Assembly (NCBI GenBank): GCA_914767715.1
Contig: OU612069.1
Coordinates: 8,620,001 to 8,680,000 of the forward strand
Reading direction: 5' to 3'
From: Membranipora membranacea
Lineage: Eukaryota > Bryozoa > Gymnolaemata > Cheilostomatida > Membraniporidae
DNA: 60,000 nt
A program made the position numbers and the translations under genes. The notes under the pieces were generated by a model that saw nothing but the letters and a program-made list of their open reading frames with translations, did not search any database and was not told the origin of the DNA. Of this stretch, positions 26,801 to 38,800 are shown piece by piece. The first letter of the stretch is position 1. The number at the start of each line of letters is the position of its first letter.

Positions 26801-29800
26801 TAAGGGGAGGTACATGTTAGGTACTTATACTAAATTGACTCTAAAGATTAGAGAAACACTTGATAATTGTGTAGTGTTGATATCAGTGTGGCCATCAAAT
26901 AAAAAGAGCCAACTTACTAGGCACCCTCCATTTGCTATAAGCAGAGTCCGAGTAGTCCCATTGTTCTGCATTATCTATGGTTAACCTACCCATTCCATCA
27001 GGGGGTGATAGGCTCATATCTTCTATAATACCATCGTATATGCCATGCCTGGTCACTACGAACACATATAGACTTTGTGAGCGAGTTTGGAACGTATGAA
27101 ATGGAAAAGCTAGAAGTGAGGATGTTAAAGGAATAGGGATTGGTGGAAAGACCGGATATGGGAGGATAGATGGGAAATTAAGAAGACCGGGCAGTTAATG
27201 AATGGGAGTAAAAGTAGCAGGTTGACAGCAGACATACAGCAGAGAACTAGAGGTAGCTTTAAGTCCATATAGTTCATTGTCCACTCTACAGACTTCATTA
27301 TCACAGATCAAAGTCAAAGAAAGCTCATCGCTTGCAAATTTGAACCAACGCACAGGGTGATGTGACTGAACTCACTGTGAACACATATACTTCTTAAAAG
27401 GAGTCAGGAGTGGTCTGATAGTTGAGGGTGCGGACTTGTGATCTGTGAGGTCCAGGTTCAATTCCCGGGGCCTGCAGTCATTTCTGATTTGGTACTGGCG
27501 CGCCATTCATCCTAGCCAGGTCCTTGCGGAACGGGACTAAAAATACCGGAGGTCCACGGTGTGTTTGCACACCCCGCATGCAGTAAAAAAGATCCCCCTC
27601 TGCCTCCTCGATAATAAGAGTAGCCGGAATTACGGCGGGCAAGGGTATAGGGTGCGGCTCGAGTACCATGGGTCCCTGTACCTGAACTCTAGAGGGGTGA
27701 CCCTCTCCGCAATGAGGACTTAGACTTAGACTTCCTAAATACAAGTATATTTATACTCTGAGGGTGTTGTGACCGCACTTGCTGCATCATTCGAATAATG
27801 TACAGACAGAATTTTTTGATCAATGAGATGACATGATCAGTGTTATAAAGGGAACATAGATAAGCAGAGGGAGCTTTCAATTAGAAAAAAACCAACATCG
27901 CATCGCAATCAGATAGCTCACTCAGTGAGTGAGCGATAGCTGTTAGGGTTCTTTGGGAGCGATTGTGTCTAATTGAAAGATCAAGTGAGTGATAATCTTG
28001 AGCGACATGAGAGTGATAATCTGCTTTAGTAAAGCATCACTCTTTCAAATTTAAAGACTCCCCTGGATAACTCTCAAGTACTCACAATCCACATCACCCT
28101 CTACATGAACTGCAGCAAGGATAAGATAATGAGTTGCAGGATAGCCTGTGAGTATGTGTGTAGTTGCCTGGTGAAGATTTCCGGACGTCTTCGAAGCGCT
28201 CAATTGTGCAGACATACCAGTTGTGATGTCTGAAAAATTCAGCAAACATTATGAAACTTTGACTAGACTATCCTAGTTCATTGAATACCTGAAAGGGTAT
28301 GAATGATCTGGTACGCTCCCATTGTAATATTGAAATTGTGGTCCCTATAATGGGTGGCAATACCATATCAATTTTCCAATCGAATCTTTTTAAAGCTATA
28401 GTAGCACCTCCCCATTTTTGGTATCATTTTGAAGGTCTCAGACTATTTAAGAGCACATTGTCAAATTTTGGAATAGCCTATGGACACAGCTGAAACAATT
28501 TGCTTTACTAAAACGAAAATTCTTCTAAACTATACACTACTCATACACTACTCATACACTTTTCATACACTACTCATACACTACTCATACACTACTCATA
28601 CACTTTTCATACACTACCCATACACTACTCATACACTACTCAGACACTACCCATACACTACTCATACACTTTTCATACACTTCTCATACACTACTCATAC
28701 ACTTTTCATACACTACTCATACACTACTCATACACTTCGCATACACTACTCATACACTACTCATACACTTCGCATACACTACTCATACACTACTCATACA
28801 CTGCTCATACACTGCTCATACACTACTCATACACTACTCATACACTTTTCATACACTACCCATACACTACTCATACACTACTCAGACACTACCCATACAC
28901 TACTCATACACTTTTCATACACTTCTCATACACTACTCATACACTTTTCATACACTACTCATACACTACTCATACACTTCGCATACACTACTCATACACT
29001 ACTCATACACTTCGCATACACTACTCATACACTACTCATACACTACTTATACACTTCTCATACACTACTCATACACTACTTGTTAATAAAATTACAGAAT
29101 CTGCCTCCTTTCGATGAAAAAAAAACATTTGCTTGCAAATATGCCTCCAGGAAGAAAAGTCAAGTATTTAGCAGAATGTTCAGCAAATATTTGTGAAGCT
29201 GTCATACCAACTCCGCCAGCAACGCAGTCATAATGCTCCCAACAATAACCAAGCCTCAGCTCCTTGGCATTAGCACAGGGTCGTATATACTCAGATGGAA
29301 ACAAATAGCGTGGCCCTTTATGTCTGTTAAAATTCAATTCAAAATATACCATGTGTGTTGGTTAATTTATGGAAATCTGTATAGACAGTTATCTGAGCTC
29401 TGATTAAGCCCTCAACTCGGAGTTGTCCTCTCTCAAGTTTGGTACTTTTATCCCACGCCGCATAGAAAAAACGTGCTGAAAAGAGGGTTATCTTTGAAAA
29501 CTGCTTATAGTAGGATAATAGTGATTTTTTGTTTCAGAATCAGCATAACTGAAAGCTGATAGTGACAGAATTTGGGAAATAATTTTGGTATTTGGATAGT
29601 GAATTGTATAAATTTCTGCCAGTTTTGCGGACAAATTTCATGGATTTTTTTACGAATTTTGTCACTAAAATTAAGATTTATCACTTTATAAGCCCACAAT
29701 GATTTGAAAACTCGGTCTCACAGGGTTTTCAATGCTGCAGATTCAAATCATTTTTATCGTAACAATAGCGGATTTCGAGATAACCTCTTTCAGCACGATT

Positions 29801-32800
29801 TTCCTATGCGGCGTGTAAGTCTGGAACAGGATTTGATCTCGGTCCTGGCCCGCAGGTTCCACCACCTCGATTCAGGACCGGGTCAAGTCAGGTTTAAGCT
29901 TGCATGGTTTGAGCTTACTCAGGCCTAGTCAGTCATTTCATTTGCACTACCAATACTAATTATGTCTTTATACTAGCTTGTCAAAACATCGCCCAAAACC
30001 AAGGTTCAAACCAGCGATGTTGTGTTCAGCAGTCCAGGACCTTAACCACTACGCCACTGAATTTACATGACAGCAAATGAAATCAAGACTTTATTATCAT
30101 GATAAAAAACTGCTATTATTCAAGCTTTTGCTGTGATTATTTAGCAGTTCACAGCACTACTAGCTAAAGCTTTCTTCAGACATCTATAAATCAATGAACA
30201 TTTGACAGAATTTGATGAAATTACACTAGTGATTTGTAAATGAATATCAACAGTTCTTTTAAATTTTAATATCTGAAGAGCAAGGCATCAGGCAAGCAAG
30301 TTAATAGAGCTTCCTGTGTATGCCAAATCCTATGGCAATATCCATTTCGATGTAAAATGATCTTGAGATCCAATATGGGAGCCTAGAACGGCAACTTTGC
30401 CGATAACAGTCTTTGCATGATGACAGTTTGCTTGAACTGCGGTAATTTGTGTATTCTTTGTATGAACGAATTCAATATTTTGCAACGCCACAGCAATAAA
30501 TAGGTTCAGTAGTTCTGTTTCAAGCGTACGCAAACCCGACCCGGCCCAGTCTCAAAAGATAGCCAAAGCCCGGAAACCCGACCTGGTTCTGGTCTTGTGA
30601 ACCTGTTCTAGCCGCAGTGGCTTGGGTAAAAAGAACCAAACTGGAGAGAGGACAACTCCTAATTGAGGCCTAAATCAGAGCTCAGAAAACTGACTATTGT
30701 TAGTCAAGGACAAGAAACAACACAAGTTTTGCTTACTGCTTACTATATGTAATATGGTAATATGAAGATATTAGACTTAAGAAAAGTGAACTTTTACACT
30801 AAAACTACATCTCAACACGTGACAAGCAGAGCAAAGCAGATTTTCACAATCAACATTCTTTTCACGTAATTTATGATACCATGCTATCATAATTCTACTC
30901 ACTATAAAGTATGTAACACCCTACCAATTATATCTTTTTACTCAAGTCATTTTTTTACATCTATGTTAATATGTGTGAGGTCAACAAGTTATTTTTAAAT
31001 TGCCTTCAATAAAAACTTTTAGAAAACTCCAATAAATAAATAAATAATATTCATACCCTATAATACAGGTTCTTTCTCTTTGTCTTACTTTAGCCATGAA
31101 CATATAATCATCACGCGCACATTCCTGGGAGCAGTCGGTCCAGGCTCCCCACATACTCCATCTTACTGGCCTATCGTCTGAAAACAAGAGGAGAAATCCA
31201 TGAACAGAATACTCTATTACCATCCTAAGTGATTGTGAAAGAATCAGGCTTATGGTATCATTCTGGATTTCTCTGTCTGATTTAGAAAACTGTTATAAGA
31301 TTTATTTACAACATATTATAGCCAAGTTTCAACTCAATTTCACTCAAAGTTTAGATGTGAAGGTACTAAAAAAGGAACTATGTCAATGACATTTGTATGG
31401 TATACAAAATAGTACCTTTATAAAACCTTAACATCTCAACTTTGAGTAAAACTCAGTTGAAACTGAGCAACTTGCTGTTGATAAACCTTGTAGCAGTTTT
31501 CTAAATTAGACTGAGAACTCTAAAGTGATAGCAAAAACCTGATTCCTTCGCAATAATTTTAATACAGGTTCTCTTTCAACATCTGGCTTGTGCAGCTAAA
31601 TGAAAGCCATTTTCCCTTGTACAGAGGAAGCTACATTCTGACAAGGCCACCCACATGCTCCATGCTTATCAACTGAGAGGTAATAACGACTGAGACAGCG
31701 AATAAGCTAGGAAGTTAGTGATTGAGAGAGCATTTATTTGACATATCATTAAGAAGATGTTCTCCAATGCTTTAAAGACCAATGGCCTAATAGAGAAAAT
31801 AGAGACCTCCAGTACATAATAACAAGCGATGATCAACAGTCCTATGAGTGCTCATATACCGAGGAGATCTTAAAGTGATTGTGAAGGCATCAGGTCTTTT
31901 GGTATCATTCTAGAGTTCTCAGCCTAACTTAGAAAACTGCTATAAGGTTCATTAACACCAAATGGCTCAGTTTCAACTCATTTTCATTCAAAGTTGAGAT
32001 TCAAAGGTACTATTTTCATGATATTATATACAAAATTGTACCTTTTTAGTACCTTCAAATCTCAACTTTGAGATAAATGAGTTGAAACTGAGCCATTTGG
32101 TGTTAATGAACCTTGTAGCAGTTTTCTAAGTTAGACTGAGAACTCTAGAATGATACCAAAAGACCTGATGCCTTCACGATCACTTTAAGAATGGAGAGAG
32201 TACATACAGAAAACATCTTTCGGTTCCCCATAGAATATCCTTGGGTTGTGCATCTCCTTGACAAAAGGTTTGTGCACTCCTGCTGTCTTCATAGTGTGCA
32301 TTCTGATCAGTGTTACCTTAAGATTATGCTTTACTTTATCTCTGACCATTTTACAGGTTGCCATAGGCCAGTTGTGTGACATACTGTAAAAAATGACAAT
32401 AATATACCAGTTGCTTACATGAATGTCTATGGATATATCTAGTGCAAAGCCAAAGACAGGGAACCACCATAAGATTTGCTTTCTAGGTGCAACGATGAAG
32501 ATGTTGGGATGATAAAATTACAGGAACCATCAAACAAACTATCCCTATTTCATTATGTTAGGTTAGGTTGGGTTAGGTTGGGTTGGGTTGGGTTGGGTTG
32601 GGTCGGGTCGGGTCGGGTTGGTTGGGTTAGGTTAGGTTAGGTTAGGTTAGGTGAGGTTAGGTTAGGTTTATTATTTCAATCCATGTATCAACAGGCGATA
32701 AAATTGGATTGGTACATAAAAATGAGAAAAAAAAATTGTTGATAGCTGACATAGTAAGGAAAAAAGCTCTTTAGACGCTTTTGAGTCCTGCACTTTGGTG

Positions 32801-35800
32801 GGCGATAGATGGTATGTAGGCAAGAGGATACCTTTGCACAGTTCAAAACAACACAACTAAAAAGAAGATGGTCTTCATTGGACGCGATCTTGTTAAAAAC
32901 AGTTTTCGACTCTCAGAAATAAAATCACAGAAAGTATGCAGCTCTAAAAATTCAAGTCTTTCAGCATAATCAACGTCAGGTTCGATTATTTTTGTGGCTG
33001 AATCCTGTACATGTTCTTACTTGAGCTTAGATGTGTTTGATAAAAATTGGAAAAATACAGGGGATGCATAGGATAAAACAGAACGTATGTTCATACAATA
33101 GTAAGTCTTCAAATCGACGCTGTCAATTCCGAGCTTCCGTAGTTGGCGCATTAAAAACAATTTTGAGTTGCATTTCTTGACTAAATGTTCTACATGATCT
33201 GAAAAGGTAAGGTGGTTATCAACTAAAATTCCTAAAAAATTTAACAGATTCTACAGGATTTATTGAGCTTTGGTCACAAATCGCTGGCTCGCTGTTCCGA
33301 TTGCAATAGTTTAGAGAGAAGCTAACAACTACATACAGTATAAGATGTTTGTCGGGTAACTTTATTATTGTTCCATCTTTCCTAAATTGACAAGGAGGCA
33401 TATGTGTTTCCATGCTCTCTCAATGCATATGTTCAGATAGAGAGCAACGTGCCAATGCACACATAAACAAAGTACAAGGTTATAGAATCACCTGTGATGA
33501 TCTTGCTGTTTTTTGATGCCCACATTTAACCAATCAGTATCGTTATTATGGTAGAGGTTGTTGAGGGTGTCACAGCCGAATCGTCTAATCTCACCTTTCT
33601 CCAGAGAATCTGCCTCCTTATAATCGTATTCAATACCAAACTGAAGAGAGAGAATCAGTAGCTTTGACCATATATATATATATATAGATTCAAATCTGTG
33701 CTATATATATATATATATATATAGATTCAAATCTGTGCTTTTAAGTGTCATCTGTGTGTATTTGGCCCCCAACTAAGAGTCACTCAAAAATAAGGAGTCA
33801 TTTTATATGACCCACAAAAAAATCATGTCTTAAATCCTCTTAAATAATCATGTTGGGCATCCTTAACCCAATAGTAACTAATGGTAGATAAAATAGCCTG
33901 ACATGGTCGGACAACTCCAATGCAAAGATATGCCCTACACACTGATAGCGACTATATATATATATATGTATATATACATATATGAATCACTCATTGTCCA
34001 GGGTTTTTATGGGTACAATGGTGGGATATATAATATATGACACTTTATTGCACAAAAGTGTGTATATATGTATATATTTATATATATATAATAAATACAT
34101 ACATACATACACACATACACACATACATACATACATACATACGTCATACATACATACATACATATATATATATGAAATATATATATTTGTATATATTTAT
34201 ATACATACATATGTATATATTTATATATATGAAATGAATATATGTATATATATATGAATATGTATATATACATATATATATATATATGTTTGAGCTTTAT
34301 TATGGATGTTACTAATTATTTGAGAATGTTTTACAAAGTACCCAAAGAAAAAACAAAAAAAGTGTCTGAACTTTTGTGAAGAGAGGATATATTGTGGAGA
34401 ACAGAAAATATGATCTGGCATGTGACTTTCTTCTGTTGAAAATCTAAATGTTTGGGGTGACTAACCTGTAGAATTTGTGTATCATATCCTGCAGTCAGTG
34501 TTAACTCATAGATCGCCCAGCGACCCATTAAGAAATCTCCATCAATAGTAACTTCCATACTGATCCTTGGCCGGTTCCAACCAGGATGGTAGGGGCGGTC
34601 ATCTAAGTAATAGATTTTTTCAAGATAGATCATAATCAAGCTCTTAAAACATACTGTGTGCTTCTTTGTACCATGGCAAAATTCAGCCATGAAACTGATC
34701 GTAATGAGTGTTTTATTCCTAGGAGTTGCAATAATTTGCAGATGGGATAAATTCCATGTTCAGTTAGAGGAGACCATGCCATAAGTTTGAACCCGGAGGG
34801 CTTTGCACAGACATCATTGGTTTAGAAAATCTAAATCTGGGATGAACATTCCACCAAACAATATATTGGTAGAGTTTTCATCATCTGGACAGATAACTTA
34901 GGTGTATAAAGTTGTGAAGAGTTTCAGAATGAAAGTCTTGTTGTCGGCCAGATTATAAAGATGTGTGCTGATACGGTGGGCGCCTTTGACCAATATCTCT
35001 ATCTGACTTCTGAAGCTCATTCAAACTATTTCAAGTTGAATACTCCTGCCTGGTAGATGGCAGGGAACATTTAAAACAGGGCCGTAGTTCTAGGGGAGGC
35101 AGAGGGGCACTGCCTCCCCTAGAAAACTAAATATAGTGGCCTCAAAACACTATAATTGAAAAATCTACGTCAGAGGGACTTCCAATTGCTTATCATACGC
35201 CTCGAATCTCTCAGGGAGGAGGTTACTCGTGATGCCTCAGACTTTTGCCTCCCCTACCATTTTTGCTAAACTACGGCCCTGTAAAATGAATACCATGATT
35301 AGTTCAATCAAACCTCACTGACTTACATATGCTAGATATTGAAATCGGAACAGGCATGACCTTTGTCGAGTACATATCAGATATTTCCTGCATTTCTTGG
35401 TTAAAGGTACTTGATTCTTCTTCGTTCTTATTTCGGACCTCAGCATTACAAGACAAATACTTTAGCCCGTTGCGTTGGTATCCTGATCCTATACAATATA
35501 AGCAAAATAATGAAGAGACTTCTCTGGTTACTGTGATTGTGTTTGAGGAAGGCTCTATAGGAACTGATACTTGGACCAAGTCCGGCACATAGACATGGAC
35601 ATCCAGGACTGTGTCTTATCTATCAGTGACATACATTTGTTTGTTCTATTTCTCATACACGCTTTCAATATTATTTAGTTTCATCAGTATACATTTTTCC
35701 AATTTGGCTCCTAATCCTTATCAATTGTTTAAGGAGAAAGTTACCACCAACCTACTGCTTAACATTATGATTTACATATGAATTTCCGAAATCATTGGGT

Positions 35801-38800
35801 AAATATCATATTGCACTGTCAGAGGATAGTAAGAGGGATCGTAATTATTCTTTGTCTAAGTTAGATGAACACGAAAAATTGAAAAATGGTTGAAGGTTTG
35901 TAATTTCAATACTGTCAACTCACCCCAGAAAAATTCAGAGAACTCGGAAGCGACACGAGCTGCACGGTCATCAAGAAATTCCAACGTTGGATCATGTACA
36001 GTGAATCTATAAGAAAGTACAAGTTAAAGGGTCAGTCCTATTAGAAAAAATTGATATTTTATTACCAAAGTAATTCAAATATTTTGAATTCATACGGCAT
36101 ATGAAAATGATAAAATAGAAAATGGAAAATAGCACTTTACTTTTTTTAAATATATTAGCAAGGATGATAGTGGATCATAGTGGTCAGGTGGAGGCAATAA
36201 ATCACTATGATCCACTATGATCCCAAATTTCACACTTTGCAGCAGTTTTCCTGCAATTAGGTTCACAGGCTGTTATACTTCATTTGCCCTAATGACTTCT
36301 AAGTCGTAGATCTTTCAAACCATACCAAACATAGTCTAGAAGAACTGAGACTTTAAATATCGGGGAAAATGATGCTTAGCCAAAAGTCATATCAATACAA
36401 GCACACTTCTAATTTTAAATGTTTATAAATGTATACATTCTATAAATTTTTTCATTCTAGATGCAAGCGTGTCCATTTCAAGTAAACAGGGGTGATAATA
36501 TCTACAGGTTGAGCAGTCTTAGAAGGCTTGAATATATTATGGTATATTACTTCAAGTCTTGCTCATTGCCATGCCTTCCTAAGCATGAAGTAAATACTTT
36601 TCCTTAGTTCTTGGGCACCAGACATGAATTACCTGTCTGATAAATAAGTTCTCCTTCGATGACTGCATGGTGGATACTGATGACTCTGCGTCTTTCAATT
36701 AAAAACAGTTGAAATCGCAATCTGATTGCTCCTTCACTGAGAGTGTGAGACCTGCTAGGGTGTCGTTCTTAGATTTCTCACTTATTAATGGAACTATATA
36801 AATTATCAGTGAGTGATCCAGAAACAAGTTTGTCTAATTGAATCCAAGTGAGCGATAATCTTGTGCGATCTCATAGCGATAATTTGCTTTTGTAATGCAT
36901 TGCTCATTCTAATTGAAAGACTCCCCAGATTATAACTCACCTCACAGTTTCTGTGTGTTTATGTTTGCCAGCAGGAGCTCTGCCGTCGTAAAAGTAGTAG
37001 CTGTTTGACACCTCCTCATCCAGGCACTGCTCAAGGGCACACTCCTGGTATCCCTTTGGTGTCCGGTCACATTGCCATGTGAAGTATTTCTCAACCAAAT
37101 CTGGCAATGTAAAATATGTGAAAGTTAACTACTGTAGTATAAACTTGCTTCACTCAAAGCTGTTTCACTCGATAACTTCTGGGTTGATATGGGAATCACC
37201 TTTTCACTTTCACAGTTTGTCATACAATGTCTCCAATTACTGTAATAGTAATACTAAAGTTCAATGGATGGATGCGCCTAATATCCTGATGGCTCCCTGC
37301 AGGTCACATGACTTGTCACATGACATGTCACAACATAACGTTATATCAGTCCAATGAAAGTATTGGCTGTTGTGATAATAGCGTGTAAAGATAAAAATAG
37401 CTAGGAAATTAATCTTCAGCTTGTACAAACCATGAATTTCCATGTGCAACATGCATCTGTGGATGGATATACCGCACATCAATTTACTTGACAACAATGA
37501 TTTTGTGTAGACCCTATTTTTAACAGAACACAATACACTGCTATTTTTAATCCTCAAGCTTTCTTTAAGCACCATAATATGATATGATTAGTGTTACTAT
37601 TTATAAATAATTCAATAACAGGCAATGCACATGCCGTTGTTCTGATGTATAATCGTCAATCAACATATTACAGAGTTCATTAGTTTACCAGCTTGATACG
37701 CGCCGGAGAAGAATTTCTTCGTTTTCTTGCATCCAATCTCAATATTATACTCTGCTGGTGTCAATTCATTTTTGTCTAGTTCAAAATCTCGGTTCTGTAT
37801 AGTGAGGTACACGTGCTTGATATAAATCTGGAAAGAATTGCTCGCATTGAAAACCATGACAAAACTTTTTGCAAGTGAGATCACGAGAAAAACAAATAAT
37901 GGAGCAGGTCAGAGGTTGTGATAAAAATCAATGAATGTTCAAAACATACCATTCACTCATTTTTTGCTTGTATAGATACACCCCTTGCTAAAGTATACCA
38001 GAAGGGCCTCTGATTAAAATGTTGATAAAAATCAGATGTCTTGTCACACACCACATCGCGGAGCATGGGCGCCGAAATTAGTTCCCTTAATGGCGAGGCC
38101 GCAATATCTACGCCAGGTTGCTCTCTGATTGCAGGCAGGTTGGAGCACACCTGGGGTCCAACCAAACCCCATTAGTCGGTGGACCGCAGTAGGAATCGAA
38201 CCCACAGCCTTCAGCATTTACATGATGTAGGCCACCTCCTTTCCTATTTTATTTTAATTTATTATTTTACCATAAATAAGTCTCACAGATATCCACAGCA
38301 GCAGAGTTGAAAAGACATTGCGGATATCAGTTAAGCAGCAACACCAAAACAAATAGGAACAAGGCAATCAACCATCTGTGCCAAAACTGTGAATTTAAGA
38401 TTATATGTTAGCAAAATATTAAATGTAATGGGTAAGGCATGGGTCTTTCAATTGAGAGGTCCCGTTATTGATTCCCGGCGGATCATGGTGGTGATAGAAA
38501 GAGCATCCGACCTCAAATGCTCCTGTGCTCCGTGAGATCCAGTCCGTAGACCCGTACTGATACCAAACACACAAAAAAACAAGCAACATCATGTTTTCTC
38601 ACACAGTGTTACAGGGTATAGAGACTATAAATGGATGTGAGTATTAAGATATGTTATTGAAAATGTTTTTGGTACCTCAGACTTGTAATTTGTCTCAGTT
38701 GGTAGTGTCCTTTGGACTGTGCATGATATGGTAGCAGGATAATATGTGTAGTATATTTGCCCTCCAGACGGCGGGTTCAATCTGTAGTACTCTATATGCG

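Noticed and set aside
28480-29196. Plus-strand ORF of 238 aa made of [10 protein letters not shown] repeats
   Set aside because: It is the translation of an 11-bp minisatellite; 33 nt gives an 11-aa period in all open frames.
32556-32668. Interstitial telomere array
   Set aside because: Units are mixed TTAGG, TTGGG and TCGGG, and the array sits exactly at a LINE 3' end, which explains it better.
33982-34273. ORFs on both strands (YIHTYIH, YIYIYI)
   Set aside because: They are low-complexity translations of (TA)n and (CATA)n microsatellite.
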